From the NCBI RefSeq assembly GCF_023218175.1, contig NZ_JALPTH010000039.1, positions 1 through 55,594 on the forward strand: 55,594 nucleotides of DNA. Direction: 5' to 3'. This DNA comes from Streptomyces lichenis (GTDB lineage: Bacteria; Actinomycetota; Actinomycetes; Streptomycetales; Streptomycetaceae). The notes under the pieces are model-generated. The model searched no databases, was not told where the DNA came from, and saw only the letters and a program-made list of their open reading frames with translations. Positions 34,900 through 42,826 of the stretch are shown here, in pieces (positions within the stretch are counted from its first letter, which is position 1; the number at the start of each line of letters is the position of its first letter). Position numbers and translations under genes: made by a program.

Positions 34900-35775
34900 T
34901 CAGCAGGAGCGGAAGACGTATCCCTCGCCGCCGCGCGGCGCCACGTCCACGTCCCGCCGGACGACCGAGAGCCGGCCGCCCCACTCGTCGCAGGCCCCGG
35001 CGTAGCCGTCCTCCTCGTACTCGATCACGAAGACGCGGTTCTCGTACGCCGAGGCGAAGGCGCCGCACTCGCCGTACCGGCCGCACTCCTCCGCCACCGC
35101 GAAGTCGAAGCCGATCCTCGCGCGCTCGGGCAGCAGCGCCGTGGTGTTCTTCTGGCCGATGGCCAGCCCCGCGGCGTGCGCCCGCTGGGCGAGCAGGGTG
35201 GCGAAGGCCGCGTTGTGCGCCTTGGTCAGCCGCCCGCCGGAACGCTCGTAGGAGTCCAGGTTGTCCGGCTCGACGGCCTGGAAGCCGCTCTTGGCGCAGC
35301 CGTCGATCCAGCCGCCGACCACCGCGGCCAGCCGGGCGCGCTTGGCGGTGGTCGAGGTGTCGAGCAGCGCCTCGCCCCAGTCCTCGTCGTTCACCGGGTT
35401 GCCACCCCGGTCCTTGAGCACCAGGTCGGGGTGGTTCTTCCGCCACCAGCCGAGCGCGTCGGGCTGGGCCTGGAAGGCGTTGACGTAGCAGACGTTGTAG
35501 AGGCCCGGGGCGGGCTTGGCCGAGCGGTCCCTGGAGACCGCCCTGACCCCCTTGGGCGGGGTGTACGCCCCGCCGATCTGGTAGTCGAAGCCGGTGTCGG
35601 CGGTGGGCAGGACGACCTTCTCGGCCTGGGTGGCCTTCTTGGCGGACCGGGCCGGCTGGCTGGCACCGGCCGGGAAGAGCAGCAGCCCGGCGGCCAGCGC
35701 GCCGACCGCTCCGGCGGCGGCCGCGACCCGGGTGGAGCGGCGGCGGTGGAACGGGGTGGCGGAGTGCTTCGGCAC
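34900..35775 (-). CDS. Secreted GH114-like (endo-alpha-1,4-polygalactosaminidase family) protein
   Basis: A 291-residue protein. After a basic N-terminus comes a signal/anchor helix (AAAAGAVGALAAGLLLFPAGA), then a TIM-barrel-like domain starting FDYQIGGAYTPP. GH114/TM1410-like blocks include LYNVCYVNAFQ, FQAVEPDNLDSY (acidic pair, likely catalytic) and FDFAVAEECGRYGEC. The family degrades galactosamine-containing polymers; activity of this member is unproven. GTG at 35775 is chosen for the GGAG site five bases upstream; two in-frame alternatives (35832, 35877) extend into the promoter region. Confidence 0.85.
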   Translation of the reverse strand: MPKHSATPFHRRRSTRVAAAAGAVGALAAGLLLFPAGASQPARSAKKATQAEKVVLPTADTGFDYQIGGAYTPPKGVRAVSRDRSAKPAPGLYNVCYVNAFQAQPDALGWWRKNHPDLVLKDRGGNPVNDEDWGEALLDTSTTAKRARLAAVVGGWIDGCAKSGFQAVEPDNLDSYERSGGRLTKAHNAAFATLLAQRAHAAGLAIGQKNTTALLPERARIGFDFAVAEECGRYGECGAFASAYENRVFVIEYEEDGYAGACDEWGGRLSVVRRDVDVAPRGGEGYVFRSC

Positions 35776-35876
35776 ACGATCTCCAGTGCGGGGGGAGGTA
35801 CGCCCGTACGAGGGGAGTACGGGTGTACGCATCCTGCGCCGCCGATCGTGAGGGTTCCATGAGGCGGCCCAGGGCA

Positions 35877-35899
35877 TTGTTATCTTTGAGCTATAACAA
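35877..35899. promoter_or_regulatory. Perfect palindromic operator TTGTTAT-N9-ATAACAA
   Basis: The inverted 7-mers at 35877-35883 and 35893-35899 flank a nine-base spacer, 28 bp upstream of the DUF1648-like gene. The low-GC sequence and position suit a -10/-35 region. The obvious candidate binder is the GntR regulator encoded at the end of the same operon. Confidence 0.65.
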
Positions 35900-35926
35900 C
35901 CACGTCAGAATGAAGGGGAGAGTCTC

Positions 35927-36409
35927 ATGGTCTCGCGAGTCGAAAGTGCCCGTTCCGGGTCCTCTGACCGCAGCCGGATCCTGTTAGGCGCCGGCCCGTG
36001 GATCGCCGCGGCCCTGGCGCAGTTGGCCGTCTACGCCGCTCTCAGCGGCCGGCTCCCCGATGAAGTGGTCTCCCATGTGGGATCTTCCGGGCCCGACGGC
36101 TTCATGTCGCCACTCAAGCTGGTGGCCATCACCGTCGCCGTCTACCTGGCAGAGGCGGCTCTGTTTGGATACCTGCTGATCCGTCGTCGGCAGACGGCGG
36201 GGCAGTACCGGCTCACCGCCGCCTGCGGATGGGGCGCCGCCTGGGGCGAGGGCTACTTCCTCACCGCCTCCTTCGCCGCCAACGCCGGGTTGTCCGACCC
36301 GCGCGACCTCGACTTTCCCCTGTCCGTGCACGGGCCGATCGCCATCGCCGTCTGCGTGGCCGGCGGGGCCGTCGGCGCGGCTCTGGCGTGGAAGGCGGAC
36401 CGCCGGTGA
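35927..36409 (+). CDS. DUF1648-like four-helix membrane protein, candidate immunity/sensor protein
   Basis: A 160-residue membrane protein with about four helices. The segment after helix 1, SGRLPDEVVSHVGSSGPDGF, matches the DUF1648 signature (LPDxIPxHxNxxGxPDG). DUF1648 is the N-terminal part of the Bacillus immunity protein SdpI, which both protects against the SDP toxin and sequesters its repressor. Here the protein is shorter and lacks an obvious second SdpI half. ATG at 35927 after GGGGAG. It is first in an operon with a PH-like protein and a GntR regulator, converging on the sdpCAB genes, so immunity or signal sensing is a plausible role. Confidence 0.75.
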   Translation: MVSRVESARSGSSDRSRILLGAGPWIAAALAQLAVYAALSGRLPDEVVSHVGSSGPDGFMSPLKLVAITVAVYLAEAALFGYLLIRRRQTAGQYRLTAACGWGAAWGEGYFLTASFAANAGLSDPRDLDFPLSVHGPIAIAVCVAGGAVGAALAWKADRR

Positions 36410-36864
36410 CATCGCCCGCCCCGTACCGGGCGGCGTGGAGCCGGAAGGCGGGACCGGCCTGGTGCGTACCGGTCGGGGTGCTCCTCGCTGTCGCGGGCGT
36501 CGTCCTCACCTGCCTCACGTCAGCGGCCTGGTGGCTGTTTCCCGCCCTGCCCGTGGGGCTGCTGATCGTGCTGTTCGGCGGCACGCGGGTCACCGTCGAC
36601 GCCCGTGGTGTCAGCGTCTCGGCTGCTCGGCTGCCCCTTCGGCGCTTCCGTCTGGACCGGATCGCGGCTGCGCGCTCCGGCTACGCCCGCCTCGCCGACC
36701 TGGGGGGTTTCGGCTATCGCGTGGTGCCCGGTCGACACGCCGTGTCCTTGCGGTCGGGCGACGCCCTGTGGCTGGAACTGACCAATGGACGGCAGTTCGT
36801 TGTGACGGTCGACGACGCCGGGACCGCCGTGCGTCTGATCACGAGACTCCTGGGAAGGCCCTGA
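36406..36864 (+). CDS. Membrane-anchored PH-like protein of unknown function
   Basis: A 152-residue protein with two N-terminal helices (GVLLAVAGVVLTCLTSAAWWLF and LPVGLLIVLFGG) followed by a small beta domain (TRVTVDARGVSVSAARLPLRRFRLD, ending LITRLLGRP) that resembles a bacterial PH domain. GTG at 36406 overlaps the preceding stop (GTGA), giving tight coupling. Its function is unknown; the context (a YtrA-type regulator and a DUF1648-like protein) points to membrane stress or peptide toxin sensing. Confidence 0.72.
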   Translation: MTSPAPYRAAWSRKAGPAWCVPVGVLLAVAGVVLTCLTSAAWWLFPALPVGLLIVLFGGTRVTVDARGVSVSAARLPLRRFRLDRIAAARSGYARLADLGGFGYRVVPGRHAVSLRSGDALWLELTNGRQFVVTVDDAGTAVRLITRLLGRP

Positions 36865-36868
36865 CTCC

Positions 36869-37231
36869 ATGTTGGTGGAGATCGATTCAAGCTCCACGCA
36901 ACCGCTGTCCGAACAGGTTGCCGCAGCCGTACGACGTGCCATGCTGGCCGGCTCCCTGCGCGTCGGTGACCGTCTGCCGGCCGCCCGGGATCTGGCCGGG
37001 GCACTGGGGATCAGCATGCACACCGTGCTGCGGGGCTACCAGATGCTCCGGGCGGAGAAGCTCATCGAGCTGCGGCGTGGCCGAGGGGCGGTAGTGGTCG
37101 CCTCCGCCCCGCAGGACCGCGCCGCAGTCGTGGAGCACGCCCGGCAGTTGGTGACCGCCGCCCGACGGATCGGAATGCCGGACGCCGAGACGCTCGCGCT
37201 GGTCTCGACGTGCATGGACCGGGAGCAGTGA
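36869..37231 (+). CDS. GntR-family (YtrA subfamily) transcriptional regulator
   Basis: A 120-residue protein with a GntR winged helix (LSEQVAAAVRRAMLAGSLRV, GDRLPAARDLAGALGISMHT, VLRGYQMLRAEKLIELRRGRG) and only a short helical C-terminus, the size and layout of the YtrA subfamily. YtrA proteins usually repress their own operon and respond to envelope stress, for instance cell-wall antibiotics. ATG at 36869, four bases after the previous stop. The palindrome at 35877-35899 is its likely operator. Opposite strand and convergent to sdpB. Confidence 0.9.
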   Translation: MLVEIDSSSTQPLSEQVAAAVRRAMLAGSLRVGDRLPAARDLAGALGISMHTVLRGYQMLRAEKLIELRRGRGAVVVASAPQDRAAVVEHARQLVTAARRIGMPDAETLALVSTCMDREQ

Positions 37232-37271
37232 GCCGTCGACGGCGGTCCGCGCAGACATCCCACCGCTCCAG

Positions 37272-38222
37272 TCAGGCGGCGGTCCGCGCCGGAGGCCGAA
37301 CAGCCGCGGACTCGCCAGGATCGGCGACGAGGTCGCCGGTGGACTGAGGCCGGCGCCGGGTGATGGTGGCGCCGGACGGCAGGCAGAGCACCAGAATGCC
37401 ACCCGCCATCGCCAAGGCGAAGCTCCACAGACCCATCATCAGCCCGATCGAGAAGTGGAACAGCAGACCGGCCCACATGGCCGCATGGCGAATCCGCCGC
37501 GGCAGCAGCAGAGCGACCGCGAGGGTGATCTCGATGAGCAAGGGGAGCCAGGTCATCAGAGCGACGCCCCAGGATGTCGACACGACAGGGCGCACCAGGG
37601 TGTCCAGCCATCCAGGAGCGCCGAAGCTGAGGTTGGTGCTCCAGTACCACATGGCCGTTCCGTCGTACCACTCCTGATGAGGCAGCTTGGCGACGCACGC
37701 GTTGAAGTAGACGAGGGACATCTGCAGCCGCAGCATCAGCAGACCTGAGGATCCGGCGAGAGCCCAGCCGCACCGGGCGCGGGAGCCGTTGTCCGACGGC
37801 GGCGCCTGCCAGTGCCAGCGGCGAGGGTCGCCCAGCGCGGGCAGGAGGAACAGGATCGACAGAACGAGACCGATCTGATCGCCGCCGTCGCTGATGGCGA
37901 TCCCCGCGAACACGCTGTAACTGACGTAGGCGTGCGGAAGTGCGGTCAGGCGGGGGCGCCAACCGGCGGCGACGACCAGGAGCGCCAGAACGCACAGCCA
38001 CTTCAGCCAGCCGAGGCCGCTGTGGTCCCCCTTCGCCAGGCAGAAGACGGCAGCGGACGCGGCTCCCTCGCAGGACGGGAAATCACCGGCCAGGGCAACG
38101 GGGCGAAAGAGGGTGTCGACACTGGAGAACGCGAGGGTGCCCGCGGTGCCGAGGGCGACGAGAGTGCGGGCGAGGCCGTAGACGTTGCTCCACGGCAGGG
38201 CGACGAGGCGGTCGACGGCCAT
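37272..38222 (-). CDS. sdpB: SdpB-family protein (HTTM-like), peptide-toxin maturation
   Basis: A 316-residue membrane protein with about eight helices. The N-terminal helical pair around YGLARTLVALGTAGTLAF, the motif SLVYFNACVAKLPHQEWYDG, then TAMWYWST, and the C-terminal AMWAGLLFHFSIGLMMGLW are the SdpB signature, distantly like the vitamin K-dependent carboxylase (HTTM) membrane domain. In Bacillus, SdpB works with SdpA to convert secreted pro-SdpC into the SDP toxin. ATG at 38222 directly follows the sdpA stop with GTGGAG upstream. Confidence 0.88.
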   Translation of the reverse strand: MAVDRLVALPWSNVYGLARTLVALGTAGTLAFSSVDTLFRPVALAGDFPSCEGAASAAVFCLAKGDHSGLGWLKWLCVLALLVVAAGWRPRLTALPHAYVSYSVFAGIAISDGGDQIGLVLSILFLLPALGDPRRWHWQAPPSDNGSRARCGWALAGSSGLLMLRLQMSLVYFNACVAKLPHQEWYDGTAMWYWSTNLSFGAPGWLDTLVRPVVSTSWGVALMTWLPLLIEITLAVALLLPRRIRHAAMWAGLLFHFSIGLMMGLWSFALAMAGGILVLCLPSGATITRRRPQSTGDLVADPGESAAVRPPARTAA

Positions 38223-38223
38223 C

Positions 38224-38817
38224 TCAGCACTCCACATCCCAGACAGCGGCCCGCACCGGCGTATGGGTGCCGGGCAGCAGATCGCGCCAGGCCCATGGAA
38301 CCGGTTTCATCTCGACCATGGCGGAGCGTCCGCACACAGTGGGTGAGGGCGAACGGTTCTTCAGTCTCTTCGTCACCGCTGCCTGCTGAAGGCAGTCGGC
38401 AGCCGAGGTGGCGTCACCACAGGGGTGCCAGACCAGGTCCTTCTCGTGGAGGAGCAGCGCTCCCTCGATTCCCTGGGAGCGAGAGGCCCGGTCCAGCCCG
38501 AACGCGTTGGAGGCGCGGGCGTGCGGCCCCAGTCGGACATCGCCCCACGCTCCGTCCTGCCGGCGGAAGGGAACGTACTCGGAGTCCTTGGCCGACTTGG
38601 TGAAGAACGCCCAGCCTTGTGGCGCGATGACGAAGGCGATGTCGTGTGTCTTTTCCTGCCCCGGTAAGTGGATGACGTTTTTCGGCAGGAAGGCCTGGGC
38701 CACGTAGAGGGCGACCAGTGCCCATATTCCGGCGACCATGGCAATCCATCCGCCCGGTACGCGGATACGGGTAGTGTTATCGGTTGCTTGCAGCGGTACG
38801 CGGTCGGTGAGTTTCAT
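38224..38817 (-). CDS. sdpA: SdpA-family peptide-toxin maturation protein
   Basis: A 197-residue protein with an N-terminal membrane helix (GGWIAMVAGIWALVALYVAQAF), then a domain with the family hallmark APQGWAFFTKSAKD (near residues 58-71) and a C-terminal Cys-containing region (LVWHPCGDATSAADCLQQA, PSPTVCGRSAMV). SdpA is required with SdpB for SDP processing in Bacillus. ATG at 38817 is chosen over a TTG at 38829, which has no ribosome site. It lies between sdpC and sdpB in the same operon. Confidence 0.88.
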   Translation of the reverse strand: MKLTDRVPLQATDNTTRIRVPGGWIAMVAGIWALVALYVAQAFLPKNVIHLPGQEKTHDIAFVIAPQGWAFFTKSAKDSEYVPFRRQDGAWGDVRLGPHARASNAFGLDRASRSQGIEGALLLHEKDLVWHPCGDATSAADCLQQAAVTKRLKNRSPSPTVCGRSAMVEMKPVPWAWRDLLPGTHTPVRAAVWDVEC

Positions 38818-38942
38818 CAGGACTTTCAAGCTGGGCGCGCTGCGTCGGCGCCGGGAATGGCAGAAGGCGGCATGGGCTGGGCCGCACCTCGGGAGTCCCG
38901 GGGTGCGGCCCGTCTCCGGGTGGAAGGAGACTCACCCGCGGA

Positions 38943-39614
38943 TCACGCGGCGGCGAGCCGGGTGATGTCGGCGATCTTCTGGTCCTTGGTGATGCTGCCC
39001 TCGTCAGCGGGCGCGACCGACATGTTGATGACGTTCTTCCATGCCTGCAGATTGACCGCGACGGAGACGTTCACGGCGCCGCCGACGTTCACGACGATGA
39101 GTACGTTCAGCGCCAGGACGGCGCAGCGGCCGTCACCCGCGCCCAGGGCCTTGGGGCTGGTGGTGTCCTTCTCGTCGACCGTGACCTCGGTGAGCAGCTT
39201 GACGGCCCGGTCCATGCCGGACTCGACCTTGCGCGGGTCGCCGGAGCGCACCTGGGTGGAGAAGGCGCTGAAGAACCCGGAGTCCTTCTCGGCGATCGCG
39301 TCGAGCACCTGGGCGACGGCCTGGCGCGCTTCGGCATTGTCGTTCTTGCGGTAGGACTCCGCAGCCCCGGTGTACGGCCCGAGTTCGGCGAACTTCCGGC
39401 CGAGATCGCCCTGCAGGAAGATCAGGCCCGCGTACACGTCACGACCGTCCTGGACGGTGCCGACCGCCGGGCCCGACCGGTGGGCGGCGACGGGTGCGGT
39501 GCCCGTGGAAGGGGCGGCGGACGCGTTCGAGGTGGCCACCCCGCCGACACCGATCGCGGTGACTGCGGCGACCGTGGCCAGGATGCGCTTTGTTCTCGCG
39601 TTGCGGCTTAACAC
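38943..39614 (-). CDS. sdpC: SdpC-family secreted peptide-toxin precursor
   Basis: A 223-residue pre-protein. A basic N-terminus and hydrophobic stretch (RILATVAAVTAIGVGGVA) end in a signal-peptidase site (near NASA-AP). The middle region carries DGRDVYAGLIFLQGDLG, matching the SdpC block (GEDIFRGLVFGQGE-like). Near the end, GAGDGRCAVLALNVLIVVNV and GGAVNVSVAVNLQAWKNVI form the hydrophobic segment expected to yield the mature toxin. The whole protein has a single Cys; Bacillus SDP has two. GTG at 39614 has AGGAGA four bases upstream. First gene of sdpCAB. Confidence 0.88.
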   Translation of the reverse strand: MLSRNARTKRILATVAAVTAIGVGGVATSNASAAPSTGTAPVAAHRSGPAVGTVQDGRDVYAGLIFLQGDLGRKFAELGPYTGAAESYRKNDNAEARQAVAQVLDAIAEKDSGFFSAFSTQVRSGDPRKVESGMDRAVKLLTEVTVDEKDTTSPKALGAGDGRCAVLALNVLIVVNVGGAVNVSVAVNLQAWKNVINMSVAPADEGSITKDQKIADITRLAAA

Positions 39615-39845
39615 GACTCTCCTCTTGATGGCTGGAAAAGTGCGTTCGGCTGAATGGCGCCGTTCCGCGCCACTCACCCGTTTCGGATTGTGCGAGGAAC
39701 ACACTCCCCAATGGACTCCGAGCGATCAAGCGAATAAAAAGATCCTGTGTTGTCGGCGACATTTCGCCAGGGAAGCGTTTACTCCGGTTCAGACGTGGCT
39801 CCGCCCTTTTTCCGGGCTACCGGCTCACAACCGGTTGCCGCCGCT
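39615..39845. promoter_or_regulatory. Promoter region of sdpCAB
   Basis: This 231-bp gap between the kinase stop and the sdpC start is AT-richer than its surroundings (for example cgaataaaaagatc near 39730-39745), as is the whole sdp island. It probably holds the toxin operon promoter. I see no clear palindrome like the one in front of the GntR operon. Confidence 0.5.
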
Positions 39846-41162
39846 TTAGGGACGCCCGAGCCGCGCGTGCCGGGGCTCGGTGGCTCCCGGGCCGAGGCGG
39901 AGTACGAAGACGGAGCCGCCGCCGGGGCGGGTGCGGACGGTGACGGTGCCGCCGTGGGCGGTGGCGATCTCGTGGACCAGGGAGAGCCCGATGCCGGTGC
40001 CGCCGCCGTCCGAGCGGTAGCGCTCCAGCAGCTCGGGCAGGTCGCCCGGGGCGAGGCCGGGGCCTCGGTCGGCGACCGTCACCGTGGCGCCGTGCACGGA
40101 CACCGCCACCTCGGCGGTCCCGCCCGGGGTGGCGCCGTGGCGCAGCGCGTTGTCCAGCAGGTTGCGCACCGCGATCCGTACCAGCGCCGGGTCGGCGGCC
40201 ACCACCGAGTCGTCCAGCCGGACGCTCACCGGCTGGGCGGCGGGCGGCAGTTCGGCGCAGACCTGCTCCACCAGCTGGTCCAGCCGGAGCGGTTCGGGGC
40301 GAAAGGATTCGGCGGCGGCCTGGAGCCGGCCCCGGGTGAGCACGTTGTCGACCACGTCGGCCAGCCGGTCGGTGGCCCGCCGCATCCGGGGCAGATGCTG
40401 CTGGAGGCGGCGCGGGTCGGCGTCCGCCGTGTCCACCGAGCTGCGCATGATCGCCACCGGGGTGCGCAGCTCGTGCGCCGCGTCGGCGAGCAGCCGCTCC
40501 TGCGCCTCCAGCGCCTGCCAGGCGGGGCGCAGACTGCGGCCGGACAGCAGATGGCCGGTCAGCGCGGCGACGCAGGTGAGCAGGGCGGAGCCGGTGAGCA
40601 CGGCGGCGGTGAGCCGGCGGTGCTGGGCCATCCCCTGGTCCGGGTCGCCGACCACCACCACGGCGCCGACGGTCCGATGGGTCTCGTCGTGGTAGTACGG
40701 CTGGGCCAGCAGATAGGCGGCTGTGCCGTCGCGGGCGGGCGTCTCCCCCCGTACCGTGGCGTCCTCGGTCATCGCCGTCCGCGCCAGCCGGGCCAGCTCC
40801 GCCGGGGCGACGGGCACGGCGGGGCCGCGCGAGGTGAAGACCCGTTCCAGCGCGCCCCCGGCCGCGGTGTGCAGCACCACCACCCGGGGGCGGCCCCGGG
40901 TGGCGGCGTCGTCCTGGAGGCCGTCAAGCCGCAGCCGGCCGCCCTCGTCGTAGTAGATGAGCGAGGCGCTGACGGCGGCCCTGCGGTCCATCTCGTCGTA
41001 CTCGGCCTCCCGCCAGGAGCGGGCGTCGGTGCGGATCACCATCCAGCAGAGCACGCTGACCCCGGCCAGGGTGACCAGGGTGTACGCGAGCGTCAGCCGG
41101 AACTGCAGGCGCCGCAGCCGGCGCCGGGCGGGGGAGTGGCGCCGCCGGCCGACTGCTCTCAT
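39846..41162 (-). CDS. Sensor histidine kinase
   Basis: A 438-residue membrane kinase. Helix 1 is residues 22-42; a periplasmic region of about 140 residues follows, then helix 2 near 183-205. The H box is LADAAHELRTPVAIMRSS with His230. The N box is RIAVRNLLDNALRHGATP, and the G boxes are VADRGPGLAPG and GTGIGLSLV. The start overlaps the response regulator stop by four bases, so it is coupled to it. The stimulus is unknown. Its position 231 bp upstream of sdpC makes it a possible regulator of that operon. Confidence 0.92.
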   Translation of the reverse strand: MRAVGRRRHSPARRRLRRLQFRLTLAYTLVTLAGVSVLCWMVIRTDARSWREAEYDEMDRRAAVSASLIYYDEGGRLRLDGLQDDAATRGRPRVVVLHTAAGGALERVFTSRGPAVPVAPAELARLARTAMTEDATVRGETPARDGTAAYLLAQPYYHDETHRTVGAVVVVGDPDQGMAQHRRLTAAVLTGSALLTCVAALTGHLLSGRSLRPAWQALEAQERLLADAAHELRTPVAIMRSSVDTADADPRRLQQHLPRMRRATDRLADVVDNVLTRGRLQAAAESFRPEPLRLDQLVEQVCAELPPAAQPVSVRLDDSVVAADPALVRIAVRNLLDNALRHGATPGGTAEVAVSVHGATVTVADRGPGLAPGDLPELLERYRSDGGGTGIGLSLVHEIATAHGGTVTVRTRPGGGSVFVLRLGPGATEPRHARLGRP

Positions 41163-41833
41163 GTCCCGGCCTGACCGGCGCCGAGCAGGAAGCCGTGGCC
41201 GCGCACGGTGTGGATCAGCGGCGGGCCGCCCAGTTTGCGGCGCAGCCCGGCCATCACCGCGTCCACCACGTTCGACGCGGGGTCGGCCATCTCGTCCCAG
41301 CAGTGCTCGATCAGGGCGCTGCGGGTGACCACCGTCTCCTGGTGGACCAGCAGCCGGTGCAGTACCGCGTACTCCTTCGGCGTCAGCGTCAGCAGCACAC
41401 CGCCGCGCCGCACCTCGCGGCGGGCGCCGTCCAGTTCGAGGTCGGCGCAGCGCAGCTGGACCGGGAGCCGTCCGGGGGCGCGCCGGGCGAGGCTGCCGAC
41501 CCGGGCCACCAGCTCCACCATGGCGAAGGGTTTCGGCAGGTAGTCGTCCGCGCCGAGCCGGAAGCCCTCCACCCGATCGGGCAGCGCGTGCAGCGCGGTG
41601 AGGCAGAGCACCGGGGCCGCCCAGCCGGTGCGGCGGCGCCCGGCCAGCGCGTACAGCCCGTCCCCGGACGGCAGCAGCCGGTCCAGCACCACGCAGTCGT
41701 AGTCGGTGACGTCCAGCAGCAGATCGGCGTTCGGCCAGTCGGCGACGGCGTCCACCGCGTATCCGGCGTCCCGGAGCCCGGCTTCGACGGTGTCCCGGAG
41801 GTCGGGCTCGTCCTCGACGAGGAGTACGCGCAT
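41159..41833 (-). CDS. OmpR-family response regulator
   Basis: A 224-residue regulator. The receiver domain (1-115) has acidic pocket VEDEPD, phosphoacceptor D51 (CVVLDRLLPSGDGL) and Lys101 (DYLPKPF). The DNA-binding winged helix (residues 130-220) has LTLTPKEYAVLHRLLVHQ and a terminal IHTVRGHGFLL hairpin. It resembles the CutR branch of Streptomyces regulators. Partner of the overlapping kinase gene. Confidence 0.94.
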   Translation of the reverse strand: MRVLLVEDEPDLRDTVEAGLRDAGYAVDAVADWPNADLLLDVTDYDCVVLDRLLPSGDGLYALAGRRRTGWAAPVLCLTALHALPDRVEGFRLGADDYLPKPFAMVELVARVGSLARRAPGRLPVQLRCADLELDGARREVRRGGVLLTLTPKEYAVLHRLLVHQETVVTRSALIEHCWDEMADPASNVVDAVMAGLRRKLGGPPLIHTVRGHGFLLGAGQAGT

Positions 41834-42008
41834 CTGGTCATCGCCCTTGCGGTCGCGGCGCCGGCCGCCCTCGGCCGATCGGATGGAGCGGGCCCGGGCG
41901 GGGGCGCCGCCCGGAACCGGGACGTCATCCTAGACAGGCCGTGGCCGGATACCTCCGCCCGACCGCCGCGCCCAAGCGGGCGCACCCGGAGTGGGCGGGT
42001 GAGCCGGC

Positions 42009-42662
42009 TCAGCGGGCCCGGCCCTCGGCGGCGGTCTTCAGATCGAGCAGCCAGGCCTCCAGTCCCTCCCGCAGCACCCTGGTCGCGTTCGGCACGTCCC
42101 CCTCGACCACCGCGCCGGTGTGGGTCTCCTCGGTGCTCACCCGGACACCGCCCCTGACCTTGGTGAAGGTCCACACATGCACCCCGTCGATCCGCAGTCC
42201 CGGGGCCGCCTCGGCGACCGCGGGGCCGGTCCACCGGACGCAGGACTTCTGCTTCAGCTGCCGCACGGTGGAGGTGATGTCCAGGTCCAGCGCCGGGGTG
42301 GTGGGCGTGGGCGGCACCGGGATCGTCCAGCGGAACGCCGAACCGGCGCGGAGCGGGCCGTGGTCGAGGCGTTCGGCGGAGGCGACGGGCTTCTGCCAGG
42401 ACGGCCAGCGCTCCACCTCGGTCTGGAGCCGCCAGATGGTGCTCAGCGGCGCGTGGATCACGGTCTCGGTGCGGTGGCGCACCCGGGCGTCCGGGTCGAC
42501 GCCCTTGCCCCGGCAGGTGAGCGAGGCCCCGGGGCGGTGGCTCCCGGCGTCGGCGGTGACGGGCGCGGTGGCGGCCCCGGCCGGGAGGACGGCGGTGCCA
42601 AGGAGGCCGGCGGCCACCAGCGGGACGGTGAGCAGGGCGGCGGTGCGGGCGGTACGGGACAT
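42009..42662 (-). CDS. Secreted SRPBCC-family protein
   Basis: A 217-residue protein with a signal peptide (ALLTVPLVAAGLLGTAVLP, cleavage near AGA-ATA). The mature part carries an SRPBCC/polyketide-cyclase-like fold: RTETVIHAPLSTIWRLQTEVERWPSW is the typical first strand and helices, and AWLLDLKTAAEG the long C-terminal helix lining the cavity. A secreted member is unusual; ligand unknown. It is divergent from the TetR gene, so it may be its target. Confidence 0.82.
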   Translation of the reverse strand: MSRTARTAALLTVPLVAAGLLGTAVLPAGAATAPVTADAGSHRPGASLTCRGKGVDPDARVRHRTETVIHAPLSTIWRLQTEVERWPSWQKPVASAERLDHGPLRAGSAFRWTIPVPPTPTTPALDLDITSTVRQLKQKSCVRWTGPAVAEAAPGLRIDGVHVWTFTKVRGGVRVSTEETHTGAVVEGDVPNATRVLREGLEAWLLDLKTAAEGRAR

Positions 42663-42826
42663 GGGTTTCTCCGTCTCGGTGGGCTTCGGTCGAGGGGGTG
42701 TTCGCGAGAAGCTCCCGCGTTCGTGAGAAGTTATAGCGTTACGTGAATCGGAAGGTCAAGAGCTTCCGTGATACCCTCTAACTAATTCTTCGGTCGGTAG
42801 TGAGTGTGCGAGAGGGGTGGCCATCC

